NCBI RefSeq assembly: GCF_009914315.1
Contig: NZ_CP042596.1
Coordinates: 3,038,001-3,102,000 of the forward strand
DNA length: 64,000 nt
Direction of reading: 5' to 3'
From: Granulicella sp. WH15
GTDB lineage: Bacteria > Acidobacteriota > Terriglobia > Terriglobales > Acidobacteriaceae
Part shown: one piece after another, positions 53,418 through 63,093 of the stretch
How the letters are laid out: every line of letters begins with the position of its first letter
How positions within the stretch are numbered: the first letter of the stretch is position 1
The notes under the pieces: model-generated
What the model was told of the DNA's origin: nothing
The model's database searches: none
The model's input: only the letters and a program-made list of their open reading frames with translations
Made by a program: the position numbers and the translations under genes

Positions 53418-53813
53418 TTAGCGCTTGGAGAACTGGAACCGTGCGCGAGCGCCCTTCTGCCCGTACTTCTTCCGCTCCTTGCCGCGCGAATCGCGGGTCG
53501 TCAGGCCCTCGGCCTTCAGAGCCTTGCGCAGCTCGGGGTTGAACTCCATCAATGCGCGGGCGATGCCGAGCTTAACCGCATCGGCCTGGCCCATCACGCC
53601 GCCGCCGCGAACGGTGGTCAGCACGTCGAAGGTCTCTTCGATACCGGCGATGCCGAGCGAGCGGCGAACCGCTGCACGCTGCTGCGCGGTGACGAAGTAA
53701 ACGTCAACGTCCTTCTTGTTGACGACGAATTTGCCGCTGCCGGGGCGCAGGAAGACGCGAGCGATCGAGCTCTTGCGACGGCCGGTTCCGTAGTACTGAA
53801 TCAGATCTGCCAT
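53418..53813 (-). CDS. rpsI: 30S ribosomal protein S9
   Basis: A 131-residue S9: [42 protein letters not shown], and the basic tail [35 protein letters not shown] (partly quoted), ending with the conserved FSKR. This tail reaches the ribosomal P site. It follows rplM by 66 bases in the universal rplM-rpsI pair. Confidence 0.97.
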   Translation of the reverse strand: MADLIQYYGTGRRKSSIARVFLRPGSGKFVVNKKDVDVYFVTAQQRAAVRRSLGIAGIEETFDVLTTVRGGGVMGQADAVKLGIARALMEFNPELRKALKAEGLTTRDSRGKERKKYGQKGARARFQFSKR

Positions 53814-53879
53814 GATGCTCCTATAAGCTGTGAAGCCAATCTCTTATGGGGACGAAAGTGTCCCGAACCCTGGCTGCAA

Positions 53880-54386
53880 TTAGCCTTCGAGCGCAACCAT
53901 CGCCTGAGACGCATTGCCCGTCTTCTTCGGCGCGTTGGAGGCGTGGAACTCGAGCGGCTGCGGCTGCTGGGCGAAGTGCGGGTGCTTGTCGCCCTTATAG
54001 ACCTTGAGCTTGGTCGCCATCTGGCGTCCCAGCTTGCTCTTGGGCAACATTCCCTTGATCGCCTGCTCGACGATGGCCTCGGGACGACGCGCGAGCAGCT
54101 TGATGAAGCTCTCTTCGCGCAGACCGCCGGGGAAGCCGGTGTAGCGGCGATACATCTTCGAATCGCTCTTCAGGCCGGTCAGGACGATCTTCTCGGCGTT
54201 AATCACGATGACGTGATCGCCCATGTCGATGTACGGCGTGTAGAGCGGATTGAGCTTGCCCGAGAGGACCGAGGCGGCAGAGGTGGAAAGGCGGCCGAGC
54301 GTCTTGCCGGCGGCGTCGATCACGAACCACTTGCGCTGGATGTCTTTCCCGCTGGGGATCGTCGTGGTGTTGTTGAGATTGCTCAT
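53880..54386 (-). CDS. rplM: 50S ribosomal protein L13
   Basis: A 168-residue L13, slightly longer than the E. coli protein. Motifs include [57 protein letters not shown] and [18 protein letters not shown]. The C-terminal extension ([15 protein letters not shown]) is unusual. It is the first gene of the rplM-rpsI-rpsB-tsf run. Confidence 0.97.
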   Translation of the reverse strand: MSNLNNTTTIPSGKDIQRKWFVIDAAGKTLGRLSTSAASVLSGKLNPLYTPYIDMGDHVIVINAEKIVLTGLKSDSKMYRRYTGFPGGLREESFIKLLARRPEAIVEQAIKGMLPKSKLGRQMATKLKVYKGDKHPHFAQQPQPLEFHASNAPKKTGNASQAMVALEG

Positions 54387-54858
54387 GGTGCGATGTACTC
54401 CTTGGTTCTGCTGTCTTCAGTTGGGCGCAGCGTGGTGCTTGAAGATGAGGCGCGATGTGGAACAAAACAAACGACGAGACAAGACCGTTCGCAGGAAAAT
54501 TGTTGCCTGGCGGATGGTGTGCGAGCAGGAACTAACGTCCTGTGGCGACCTGACTGCCTGGATCGGCGCATTCGCACTGGTCTGGCGGGGCGATGGAGCT
54601 AACCGGCCGAACCTGCGGAGGCCTCACGAGCGACTGAACCGAGCCACATACTAGCAAGTAGACATGGAAAAGCACAGACGTGCAGACGCGAGACTGCGCG
54701 AGTTTCAAGGATATCCGTAGCGGAATCGAAAGTCAATAAGACCTCCTTTACCAAAAGCGCGAGTCCCCTTCTCTATATCTTCTTTTTTTGAAAAGGCCCT
54801 ACAAAAGCCGATATCATCAGCACGCAGCCGCGTCCAAGGCTGACTGAGGAGAATTCCA
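54387..54858. other. Intergenic region between rplM and a membrane-protein gene
   Basis: About 470 bases between divergent genes. It must hold the promoter of the ribosomal operon. No tRNA, small gene or hairpin was found. Open frames in it (such as near 54383-54577) lack any protein resemblance. Confidence 0.4.
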
Positions 54859-55941
54859 TTGCCGAACGGAAGCGCCCTGGAAGAGCAGCGAGATGCAGCA
54901 CGCTCCGCACACTGGTTTCGCGATGCGGGTTCCACAAGACAGTTGATCGTCTGGCGGATCGTACTAGTCCTGATCTGCACTCACTTCGCACTCGACTACG
55001 ATGCCCATCGCGACTACCTAAACCTGAGCACCTATATGCAAGGCCTGGCAAAGACCCCCTTTCAGTATCGGGTGTTGCCGATGTACATCCTGCGGATCTT
55101 TGCCAACCTCCCTGCCACCGCCCGCATCGCAACCCATTTACCGCCACTGCTCCACGATCCACGCCAGCTGGTACAGACGGGAATCGTCCTCTTCTCCATG
55201 CTGGGAGCCGTTCTGGCCACCTTCCACACATTAGTCTTACTGACCGCAGATCGCGAGTTCAGCCGCTGGTTCAGCCTGCTCGTCGTCTACATGGCCTACT
55301 TCAATCTGGCCCCAGGCTGGGGACTGGATTACACCCTCCCCTACGACACACCGAGCCTGTTTTTCTTCTGTCTGGGCGTCTATTTTGTGGTGAGTCAGCG
55401 AACATGGGCCTTTTACCTCCTGCTGCCCTTCGCCGCATTGAATCGCGAGACCTCCTGCTTTCTCACGCTCTTCTTCCTCATCTGGAGCTGGTGCAAGTCG
55501 AGCCGGCAACGGCCGACACAGCGCCAACTGGCGATCCTCTCAGCCCACGCCCTCGTGCAATTATTCATCTGGGGCGCGATCAAGGCCTGGCTCTCACATC
55601 GCTATGCTGCCAACCCGTCTGAAGGTGCCCTGGGCTCCTCGACCATACTCTTCCGGCTTCGTTACAACCTGCCGGAGCTGGCGAAACCGCAGCAGTGGCC
55701 CGTACTGCTCAGCACCTTCGGGTTTACCCTGCCCGCCCTCTGGGCCGGTCGGCATTGGATTAGAAACAAAGGAATTACCTGGACCTGCGCCATCCTGATT
55801 CCGGCTTGGTTTGCGGGCATGATGATGGTCGGCGTCATCACCGAGATTCGCATCTTCTCGGAGCTGACCGCCTTTATCGTTCCCGCGCTCGCACTCATCG
55901 TTCACAATCGCTTCCGGCCGGTCGAATCCATAGAACATTAG
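54859..55941 (+). CDS. Polytopic membrane protein of unknown function
   Basis: A 360-residue protein with a TTG start at 54859, preceded by GAGGAG. About 9-10 hydrophobic helices are visible (for example LIVWRIVLVLICTHFAL, LVQTGIVLFSMLGAVLATF, FFFCLGVYFVVS). A luminal motif RVLPMYILRIF and NRETSCFLTLFFLIWSW recall uncharacterised membrane proteins of sugar-related pathways (GT-C type). It sits next to a GT39-like gene and a polymerase-like gene, so a role in surface polysaccharide or lipid handling is possible. Confidence 0.7.
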   Translation: MPNGSALEEQRDAARSAHWFRDAGSTRQLIVWRIVLVLICTHFALDYDAHRDYLNLSTYMQGLAKTPFQYRVLPMYILRIFANLPATARIATHLPPLLHDPRQLVQTGIVLFSMLGAVLATFHTLVLLTADREFSRWFSLLVVYMAYFNLAPGWGLDYTLPYDTPSLFFFCLGVYFVVSQRTWAFYLLLPFAALNRETSCFLTLFFLIWSWCKSSRQRPTQRQLAILSAHALVQLFIWGAIKAWLSHRYAANPSEGALGSSTILFRLRYNLPELAKPQQWPVLLSTFGFTLPALWAGRHWIRNKGITWTCAILIPAWFAGMMMVGVITEIRIFSELTAFIVPALALIVHNRFRPVESIEH

Positions 55942-55957
55942 AGCCGAGCCCGTCCAG

Positions 55958-57583
55958 CTAGTGCTTCCGCTGAATGGTGCTCGGCTCCTGCCCGACCTTG
56001 GCCCGGAACGACAGCGGAACCGGCTTCGACGGGCGGCGTGGCGGAGTAGGCTCCGTCTCGTCGTTCAGTCGGTAGAGCACCAACTGGTTCCGGTCCGGAT
56101 CGTCCATCGCGCTGAAGGTCGCCACCCGCTCCACCCGGTAGTACGGGGCCAGCGCCTCCATCTTGTCGTCGTCGATCTGGTTCCAGGCCGCGTACCAGCC
56201 CGGACGATACTGCCCCACGCGATTGACCAGCTCCAGAGTGCCGAAGTCGTCATTAATGCTGTGCAGCCCGGTCATCAGCGAGAGATTGGAACCCGAGATC
56301 GAGAGTACCAGAGGGCTATGCTGCGAATCGCGGCTGCGGTCCTCGGCGATGTACTGGTGCAACTGCCGAGCAGCCCGTACCAAAGTGTATTCGGGATGGC
56401 GCAGGTAGCCGAACATCTCCGCCGCATCCTGCACCCCGATCGCGCCGATCAGAATCGCCGCCCCAGCCAGAGCTACTCCCCGCAGCGAGGCTCCACGCGG
56501 GCTCAGACCGAGCCGCCCCAGCAGCCACAACTCCAGCATCACCGGCAGCAGCAGCGTCAGCGGAACCGCCACCACCAGGTAATAACGAGGCTGAAGATTG
56601 TTATGGTAGGCGAGAAACGCGGTGTACCCCGCAGCCCACAGCAGCAGCGCCGGAACCAGCGGATAATCCCGCAGCCGACGCCAGCGGATCGCTGCGACAG
56701 CCACCGCCAGCATCGCCGCCGGAAAGAAGATCTTCCCCATCCACATACCGTCGGCGAAGGTATCGTGCAGCACCGAGAGCGCGTTGGCTCGGCTGATCTG
56801 CGTGTAACCGTTGGCGCTGAAGAGGTAGCGATAGTCCAGCATGTAGTGGCCGTGCAGGATCAACCCCATCCACAGCAGCCACAGCGCCAGCGCCAGCCCG
56901 CAGACCGGCAGAGCCACGCGCACAAACCGCCGCGGCCGGTACTCCACCCCGGCAAAGACCAGCCAGAAGATCGACGGCAGCAGGAACAGCGCCGTGGTCT
57001 TGGTCAGGATCATCGCCGGAATCAGCACTCCCAGCCCGATGACGGGGAACAGCCGTGCAAGCCCTTCTCCAATCCTGCCTGCAAACAGCAGAGCCAGCAG
57101 CATCAGCAAGATCAGCAGCGGCTCCAGAATCGCCAGCCGGGTAAACACAAAGCAGAAGGGACTCACCGCCAGCAAAAAAACCGCAGTCGCCGGAGCCAGA
57201 GAGGTATTGCCCGGCCTCCATCGCCGCAGGAGCAGCCACGAGCACACCAAAATCCCCTCAAAAACCGTGACCGTAAGGGCGCGAGCCGCGATCAGCGAGA
57301 CCCCTGTGAACTGAAAGAGTATCCCCTCAAGAAACGGCCACACCGGCAGCGCCGTCGCCGGGTTGAAATCTCCCGCGACGTACCAGTGCCCCCACTGGAA
57401 GTAGCGGATAGCAGCATCGCCATACCACCCCTCGTCGGTGTACTTCGACCAGTCCATCCAGGGCGAAAAGTTGGGGAAATCCGCCGCCAGATGAACATAG
57501 TGCAAGGCAAAAAAGACGGCCGCGAGGCAGAGCAACACAGCTTCGAGGAGACGCACGACTAAGTTGGAAGATGGCTTCTGCAC
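55958..57583 (-). CDS. GT39/PMT-like polytopic glycosyltransferase
   Basis: A 541-residue membrane protein with about 11 helices. The first loop has YTDEGWYGDAAIRYFQWGHW (DE motif), which resembles the catalytic Asp-Glu of ArnT/PMT (GT-C) enzymes. Helices include LLIVLMLLALLFAG-like sequence and LPAVVEL-like stretches (approximate). The C-terminal soluble part contains SGSNLSLMTGLHSIND and YRVERVATFSAMDD. Such enzymes transfer sugars from polyprenyl-phosphate donors onto protein or lipid. It lies opposite to the previous gene, converging with it. Confidence 0.8.
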   Translation of the reverse strand: MQKPSSNLVVRLLEAVLLCLAAVFFALHYVHLAADFPNFSPWMDWSKYTDEGWYGDAAIRYFQWGHWYVAGDFNPATALPVWPFLEGILFQFTGVSLIAARALTVTVFEGILVCSWLLLRRWRPGNTSLAPATAVFLLAVSPFCFVFTRLAILEPLLILLMLLALLFAGRIGEGLARLFPVIGLGVLIPAMILTKTTALFLLPSIFWLVFAGVEYRPRRFVRVALPVCGLALALWLLWMGLILHGHYMLDYRYLFSANGYTQISRANALSVLHDTFADGMWMGKIFFPAAMLAVAVAAIRWRRLRDYPLVPALLLWAAGYTAFLAYHNNLQPRYYLVVAVPLTLLLPVMLELWLLGRLGLSPRGASLRGVALAGAAILIGAIGVQDAAEMFGYLRHPEYTLVRAARQLHQYIAEDRSRDSQHSPLVLSISGSNLSLMTGLHSINDDFGTLELVNRVGQYRPGWYAAWNQIDDDKMEALAPYYRVERVATFSAMDDPDRNQLVLYRLNDETEPTPPRRPSKPVPLSFRAKVGQEPSTIQRKH

Positions 57584-57782
57584 AGTTTACAAATGGCTCG
57601 GACGATTGGGGTTTAACTCTCAATCGTACATGGCCGGCACTACAAAGCAACGCCATGCGGCGCAATACAGAACAGGTGCGGCAAGACACAAGCCCGGCAC
57701 AGTCAATAAAAATTCAAAGCTCGGATAACACGGCTGTCGGGCGCGGCGGAGATGCCCGGAAGCAACCGAAGCCCACTCCCGC

Positions 57783-59321
57783 TTACAAGACCTGCGGCTT
57801 CGAGCCCCCTACAAGCGCTCTTTGCCTGCTTCTCGCAAGCGCCGCCTGCAGCCTCTGATTCTTCTGCGGACCAATCATCAGCACCCCCAGGAGAGGCATG
57901 ATGTACGAGCAGAACAGAGCCCCGATCGTCAGTCCAACGCCAACATGGAACACAGAACCCAATGCACCGTTCAACATGCCCTCCGGAGCGAGATGCGCGA
58001 ATACAGCAATCGCAAGAAGGCCCCAGGGAGAGGCTCGCGTGTCGCCGCAGAGTGAATCAAAGAACCAGAAAACAAAGATGAAGATGGCCGGCTCAAGCAA
58101 AAATACCCCCAGCCAGCCCCATACATGAAATGCCTGGCTTCCCGGGCTCAACGAGATGCCGGTAGTGAAATCGTTCCGGCCCAACATGCCAAGCTCATGC
58201 GCATACAAGTTGCCGAATCGGACATCAGGTTTATCCGGCCAGAGGAAGTGAGGAACAAGATTGGTAAATTCTGCCAGAAAGGGAAGGAATCCATAAGGAT
58301 TAACCCCTTCTGAGCTGATCCTGATGAGCCCGTCGTCGATCTTCAGCATCTGCAGGCGCTCGAACAGGCCCTCGTCTTCGTCAAAATATCCCACCGCTCC
58401 TTTGGCTCGCGCGCTTGCCATCTCGATCAAATAGGCATCCCGAGTTCCCACCGGATCGCTCAAGACTGACCAGGAATCATGGATATTGGTGAGCAAGGTC
58501 TCAGTCGAGTACTCTCCCTCCTCGGGCCTCATGGCTCTTCCGAGCTGCGAGTAAGGCACCAGATAGTACATCATCAAAAAGATGGTGAGGGCCCACCCGA
58601 GAACCTGTCTGGAGCTAAACCGGTATCCCATGCTGACGGCCGCCACCAGATAGCAGAAGAATGGAAGAAATAGGCCCTGCTTGGTAAACGGCAAGAGCCC
58701 TACAAATATAAAAACCGTGACTCCGCCCATAAGAACAATGGCGTTGACGCTCCTCTTGCCACCGCTCCGCTTGATCTCGTAGATCACCCCGATCACGATG
58801 GCAAGCGCAGACCACTGGTTTAGTTGACTCAGGGCGCTAAGCGAATCGCCGGAATTATGCGGAAGGACCGTAAGGGCCAGGCAGATGGAAAAGCCCACGA
58901 CCGCACAGCCGACCGCAGAGGCCTCCATGTTCTCCTCGGTAAGCATTGTCCCGAGCCACGGCTTTTTGGCAGTCAACTTCTTGCTCACAAGAACCGAAAG
59001 GGCCAGCGAGAACGACGTGCCAAGGTAGACCAGCGCGGTCAGGTTGGGCACCGTCAGATTGGAATCCGCCGCCTCTCCAAGAGCCGCCTTAGCAACCCAG
59101 GCAACAATAGCTGTCAGGGTTGAGTAAAAAAAGATATACCCCCCCGAGACACGGCTGAACCCACCGGCGATATTGAACCCCACGCCAGACAGGACAATAA
59201 AGCCAAATGCGCAGACGGAGAACAGTAGATCGGTCCCCTCAAGCTGCTGCACTACGATCAGCACTGCGGCGAAGGTCACCACATACTGGATGGGAATGCG
59301 TTCTGGAAAGGGGATCCGCAT
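57783..59321 (-). CDS. Polytopic membrane protein, Wzy/O-antigen-polymerase-like
   Basis: A 512-residue protein with about 12-14 hydrophobic helices and one large extracytoplasmic loop (about residues 285-395) containing ERLQMLKIDDGLIRISSEG and NLVPHFLWPDKPDVRFG. That layout (many helices, one big loop) is typical of polysaccharide polymerases such as Wzy, WzyE or EpsG, but no firm motif identifies a family. It is the second of two minus-strand envelope genes in this stretch. Its start (MRIPFPERIPIQYVV) is preceded by only a weak ribosome site. Confidence 0.65.
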   Translation of the reverse strand: MRIPFPERIPIQYVVTFAAVLIVVQQLEGTDLLFSVCAFGFIVLSGVGFNIAGGFSRVSGGYIFFYSTLTAIVAWVAKAALGEAADSNLTVPNLTALVYLGTSFSLALSVLVSKKLTAKKPWLGTMLTEENMEASAVGCAVVGFSICLALTVLPHNSGDSLSALSQLNQWSALAIVIGVIYEIKRSGGKRSVNAIVLMGGVTVFIFVGLLPFTKQGLFLPFFCYLVAAVSMGYRFSSRQVLGWALTIFLMMYYLVPYSQLGRAMRPEEGEYSTETLLTNIHDSWSVLSDPVGTRDAYLIEMASARAKGAVGYFDEDEGLFERLQMLKIDDGLIRISSEGVNPYGFLPFLAEFTNLVPHFLWPDKPDVRFGNLYAHELGMLGRNDFTTGISLSPGSQAFHVWGWLGVFLLEPAIFIFVFWFFDSLCGDTRASPWGLLAIAVFAHLAPEGMLNGALGSVFHVGVGLTIGALFCSYIMPLLGVLMIGPQKNQRLQAALARSRQRALVGGSKPQVL

Positions 59322-59536
59322 TTTGCTTCCGCTATTCTAGCGTGGATCCCCCGCCCCCGCCGACAATCTGCTTTCTCCTCTCTAGAATCGTCCCGGCCTG
59401 CCGATAAGAAAATCAGCTATTGGCGGCGATGGTGCCTCCGGACCGGATCGGCTTTGACCCAAGGCAGTCAAAGCAGCTACCCTTGCGGACAATGGGGTTT
59501 TAGCGACCAGTCTGGACGACGGACGGGGTCAGACCG

Positions 59537-60046
59537 ATGCTGGCAATGCAAGCGGAGCGCATGGAACGATTCGGCGACGAACTGCGTGGCGAACGGGAAC
59601 GGCGTGGCATGTCCATCGAGACCATCTGCGCAGTCACCAAGGTATCGCAGCGCCACCTCCAGGCGCTCGAAGCCAACCGCTTCGGTGAGCTTCCCGGCGG
59701 CGTCTTTCGCAAAGGCATCCTGCGCAGTTACCTCTCCACCCTTGGCCTCGACGCCGCCGGAGAATCCAACTGGATGAGCCGTTTCGACGACGCTCTGCGC
59801 TCTGCGGGCCTCGCCTCCGATCCCGAGGCCGACTGGACCGAGTTCGCCGTCAACGTCAAGCGCAACCGACAGCCCGCCGCCAGTGGCCTGGGCCTCACCC
59901 GCTGGCTGGGCGTCTTCGCCATGCTGCTGGTGCTCGGAGCGCTCAGTTGGGTGGCATGGCGCTACGCCATCCAGCCGCACCTGCGGCACCAGGCGACCAT
60001 CCTCGGCAGCCACGCTGCAGGCAGCCTGACAGGCCGTCGTCCCTGA
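59537..60046 (+). CDS. RodZ-like helix-turn-helix membrane protein
   Basis: A 169-residue protein. Residues 10-75 are a helix-turn-helix of the RodZ N-terminal type: FGDELRGERERRGMSIETIC, KVSQRHLQALEANRFGELPGG and FRKGILRSYLSTLGLD. Residues about 122-146 are a transmembrane helix (WLGVFAMLLVLGALSWVAW). It is shorter than E. coli RodZ (337 aa) because the periplasmic domain is only 25 residues. RodZ links MreB to the membrane; the HTH binds MreB, not DNA. Start alternatives within the first eight codons are possible. Confidence 0.85.
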   Translation: MLAMQAERMERFGDELRGERERRGMSIETICAVTKVSQRHLQALEANRFGELPGGVFRKGILRSYLSTLGLDAAGESNWMSRFDDALRSAGLASDPEADWTEFAVNVKRNRQPAASGLGLTRWLGVFAMLLVLGALSWVAWRYAIQPHLRHQATILGSHAAGSLTGRRP

Positions 60047-60206
60047 ACCAGCTCCGAAACCACCCCAGCCCAGCCTTTGAGGTAAAATAGATAGGTCGTG
60101 CCGATTGTTGCCCCTTGATTACGGTGGGAGCTACGATAAGGGTTACGACGAATCAGCTTCAGCAAGTTACGCACCTCCCGGTGTGTGGAAGTACAGGAGA
60201 TTTTCT
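60047..60206 (+). promoter_or_regulatory. metK promoter/leader region
   Basis: A TAAAAT box lies at 60082-60087. Downstream, CCCTT (60112-60116) may pair with AAGGG (60137-60141), and CACC-TCCC-GGTG (60174-60185) forms a hairpin just before the Shine-Dalgarno (AGGAGA, 60195-60200). No SAM riboswitch consensus is recognisable, but a structured leader before metK is suggestive of control by SAM. Confidence 0.35.
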
Positions 60207-61379
60207 TTGGCGAAACGCGACCGTTTTCTTTTCACGAGTGAATCAGTCACCGAAGGGCACCCCGACAAAATTGCAGACCAGATCTCAGACGCCATTCTCG
60301 ACGCCTGTCTGGAGCAGGACCCCTATAGCCGCGTAGCCTGCGAAACTCTCACCTGCACCGGCCTCGTCGTCATCGCCGGTGAGATCACCACCAAGGCTTA
60401 CGTGGACTTCCAGGCTCTCGTGCGCGGCACCGTCTCCGCCATCGGCTACGACAACGCCCTCTACGGCTTCGATTCCAACACCTGCGCGGTCATCTCGACG
60501 ATCAACAAGCAGTCCCCCGACATCGCGCAGGGCGTCGATACCGGCGGAGCCGGCGACCAGGGCATGATGTTCGGCTACGCGACCAACGAGACGCCTGAGC
60601 TGATGCCCACGCCCATCTCGCTGGCCCACAAGCTCACCCACAAGCTCTCCGAGGTCCGCAAGTCGGGTCTTATGAGCTACCTGCGCCCCGACGGCAAGAG
60701 CCAGGTCACCGTCGAGTACGACGCGAACCACAAGCCCGTCCGCGTCGATGCCGTCGTCATCTCCACTCAGCACGCCGAGTCGGTGGGCAACGACGAGCTT
60801 CGCGCCGACATCCTCAAGCACGTCATCCAGGCTGTGATCCCCGCGGCCCTGCTCGACGAGAACACCAAGTACCACATCAACCCGACCGGACGCTTCGTCA
60901 TCGGCGGACCGATGGGTGACACCGGCCTCACCGGCCGAAAGATCATCGTCGACACCTACGGCGGCATGGGCCGTCACGGCGGCGGAGCCTTCTCGGGCAA
61001 GGATGCGACCAAGGTTGACCGTTCGGCGGCCTACATGGCGCGTTACGTGGCCAAGAACATCGTCGCGGCGGGCCTGGCCCAGCGCTGCGAGGTCCAGCTT
61101 GCCTACGCCATCGGCGTCGCCGAGCCGGTCTCGGTTCTGGTCGACACCTTCGGCACCGGCACGGTGGACTCGGTCGAGCTGGAGAAGCTGGTCCGTGCCA
61201 ACTTCTCCCTGACGCCCAAGGGCATCATGGAAGGACTCGACCTGCGCCGTCCCATCTTCAAGCAGACGGCGGCCTACGGCCACTTCGGCCGCACCGGCGC
61301 GGACTTCACCTGGGAGGCGACCGACAAGGCCGCCGCTCTCAAGGCCGGAGCCGAGCAGCTTCTCACCGCAGCCAAGTAG
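60207..61379 (+). CDS. metK: S-adenosylmethionine synthetase (methionine adenosyltransferase)
   Basis: A 390-residue MetK. It begins [20 protein letters not shown], with [43 protein letters not shown] and the P-loop-like [22 protein letters not shown]. All catalytic motifs are intact. The start is TTG 60207-60209, with AGGAGA upstream; an upstream in-frame ATG at 60105 would add 34 unrelated residues inside the leader. It makes SAM from methionine and ATP. Confidence 0.96.
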   Translation: MAKRDRFLFTSESVTEGHPDKIADQISDAILDACLEQDPYSRVACETLTCTGLVVIAGEITTKAYVDFQALVRGTVSAIGYDNALYGFDSNTCAVISTINKQSPDIAQGVDTGGAGDQGMMFGYATNETPELMPTPISLAHKLTHKLSEVRKSGLMSYLRPDGKSQVTVEYDANHKPVRVDAVVISTQHAESVGNDELRADILKHVIQAVIPAALLDENTKYHINPTGRFVIGGPMGDTGLTGRKIIVDTYGGMGRHGGGAFSGKDATKVDRSAAYMARYVAKNIVAAGLAQRCEVQLAYAIGVAEPVSVLVDTFGTGTVDSVELEKLVRANFSLTPKGIMEGLDLRRPIFKQTAAYGHFGRTGADFTWEATDKAAALKAGAEQLLTAAK

Positions 61380-61404
61380 CCATAACGCAGTAGCAAAGCA
61401 TCAG

Positions 61405-61442
61405 GCGGGCGAGCCCACTTCCGGGTTCGCCCGCTTCTTTTT
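61405..61442 (+). terminator. Intrinsic terminator after metK
   Basis: GCGGGCGAGCCC (61405-61416) pairs with GGGTTCGCCCGC (61423-61434) with one G-U pair, then TTCTTTTT. It lies 26 bases after the stop. Confidence 0.9.
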
Positions 61443-61524
61443 GCACTCCCCAACCCTCCATTCACGCGATAAACCCGAAAACCGCATCGTATGGTCAGCC
61501 GCATCTCTCAGGAAAAACCATAAA

Positions 61525-62418
61525 ATGCTTATCCGCTCCGAGTTCGCTATCGACTTCCACCTCCCCCGCGCCTGCGCCCTGGTCGCCATGCTGCGGTTGC
61601 ACCCGTCGCTCGATCCCCGCGTACGCGTGCCGGAGGTACTCGCCGCCGAACACGTCGATTCCGACACGGGCGAAAAGACGCCAATCGCAGTGGAAGAGTA
61701 CCTCGACCGCTTTGGCAACCGCTGCTCCCGCTTCCTGGCCCCCGAGGGCGGCCTGCGGCTCACCGGCGGCAGCGTCACCGAGCAGGAGTCGGTCCCCGAC
61801 CCCATCCACACCGCAGCCGTGCAGCACCAGGTCGAGGAACTCCCCACAGACGTCCTCGAGTACCTCCTCTCCAGCCGATACTGCCAGGTGGATGCGCTCT
61901 CGCAGATCGCGGGCGAGATGTTCGGCCACACCACACCCGGCTGGGCTCGCGCCATCTGGATCCGCGACTGGGTCCACGACCACGTCCGCTTCGACTACAA
62001 GACTGCCCGCCCCACCAAGACCGCGCTCGACGTCTTCACCGAGCGCGTCGGCGTCTGCCGCGACTTCCAGCACCTGGCCATCACCATGACCCGGGCCATG
62101 AACATCCCCGCCCGCTATGTGACGGGATACCTGGGCGACATCCGCCGCCCGTACAGTGGTGCCGGCGACTTCAGCGCCTGGTACGAGGTCTTTCTCGACA
62201 ACCGCTGGTGGACCATGGACGCGCGCCACAACGACTCCCGCATGGGCCGCGTCCTGATGGCCACCGGCCGCGACGCCACCGACGTCGCCATCACCACCAG
62301 CTTTGGCGTAGCCGACGTCACCAACTTCTACGTCGAGAGCTACGAGGTGGACGAACATCTCGAGACCGTTCCCCTGCCCGGAGGAGGCGTACGCAACCAA
62401 CCCTGGATTAGAACGTAG
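61525..62418 (+). CDS. Transglutaminase-like cysteine protease family protein
   Basis: A 297-residue protein. Residues 1-110 are an N-terminal beta-domain (LIRSEFAIDFHLPRACALV). The transglutaminase core follows: WARAIWIRDWVHDHVRFDYKT, the nucleophile GVCRDFQHLAITMTRAMNIPARYV (Cys) and GDFSAWYEVFLDNRWWTMDARHN (Asp in MDAR). The His of the catalytic triad usually precedes AW, but here the residue is Ser (FSAW). The start is ATG 61525, giving the family N-terminus; earlier codons in the frame fall in the terminator. Related proteins are often next to circularly permuted ATP-grasp genes, which are absent here. Confidence 0.82.
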   Translation: MLIRSEFAIDFHLPRACALVAMLRLHPSLDPRVRVPEVLAAEHVDSDTGEKTPIAVEEYLDRFGNRCSRFLAPEGGLRLTGGSVTEQESVPDPIHTAAVQHQVEELPTDVLEYLLSSRYCQVDALSQIAGEMFGHTTPGWARAIWIRDWVHDHVRFDYKTARPTKTALDVFTERVGVCRDFQHLAITMTRAMNIPARYVTGYLGDIRRPYSGAGDFSAWYEVFLDNRWWTMDARHNDSRMGRVLMATGRDATDVAITTSFGVADVTNFYVESYEVDEHLETVPLPGGGVRNQPWIRT

Positions 62419-62461
62419 CCCGTACATTGCCCAAACCCTCTGTCGATGTCATGCTTGAGAG

Positions 62462-62923
62462 ATGATGAGGCGAACGCTGCTCTGCGTAGTAATGGGATTA
62501 GGACTGGCCAATGCTGTATCAGGAGCGGCCCAGGAACAGGGCTTGTGGCGCGCCTCCAGTTCGACGGCCCGCTCCATCACGGGCGACATCGGCCTCTCGA
62601 ACGAGCGCCTCACCATCAACTTTTCGAGCTTCGTGATCTCCCAGATTCGTCCCCTGCAACCCGCCGAATTAAGCTCGGCCTTCGACAGCGATAGCAACTC
62701 CGGGGGCATTGGCCACCTGTACCGCCTGCACGTCCCCGCGACTGCACGCTTCCTGCACAAGAACACGCTCTGCGGTTCTGAAGAGACACAGTGGATGGCC
62801 ACCTACGTAGAGGGCCGCAATCTGAAGCTCGCCTTCTTCTCCAGCGAAAAGCCGCCTCTCTTCACCCTCGAAGCCCTCCAGAACTCCACCGACCTCTGCG
62901 GTGTCTACTCCTACATCAAGTAA
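62462..62923 (+). CDS. Small secreted protein of unknown function
   Basis: A 153-residue protein with a signal peptide (LLCVVMGLGLANAVSGAAQ). The mature part has a beta-rich look: RSITGDIGLSNERLTINFSS, then GHLYRLHVPATARFL. Two Cys (in NTLCGSEETQWM and STDLCGVYSYIK) may form a disulfide. No family can be named. It begins 43 bases after the transglutaminase-like gene on the same strand and may be cotranscribed. The start could be either of the two consecutive ATG codons. Confidence 0.65.
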   Translation: MMRRTLLCVVMGLGLANAVSGAAQEQGLWRASSSTARSITGDIGLSNERLTINFSSFVISQIRPLQPAELSSAFDSDSNSGGIGHLYRLHVPATARFLHKNTLCGSEETQWMATYVEGRNLKLAFFSSEKPPLFTLEALQNSTDLCGVYSYIK

Positions 62924-63093
62924 CCACCACGCCAGCCACAAGACCAGATCCCTCTGCTACCGACAAGCCGACTTCTCGATCCTTGCCCAGGTCGAACGCA
63001 TCAGAATTCGCGAGCATTCTCGGGAACGACAGGTTGAGCGTGAAGATTGAGTACGAAGAATCCGATTGAGCTAATCTTCAAACGAGACCCGTT

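Noticed and set aside
55961..57562. Plus-strand open frame of 533 codons
   Set aside because: Antisense to the GT39-like membrane protein; its Arg/Gln/His-rich composition mirrors the Leu/Ala-rich membrane gene.
60047..60206. SAM-I or SAM-II riboswitch before metK
   Set aside because: The conserved core segments of these classes are not recognisable here.
60285..61283. Minus-strand open frame of 332 codons
   Set aside because: Antisense shadow of metK, rich in Asp, Val, Gly and His, with no family resemblance.
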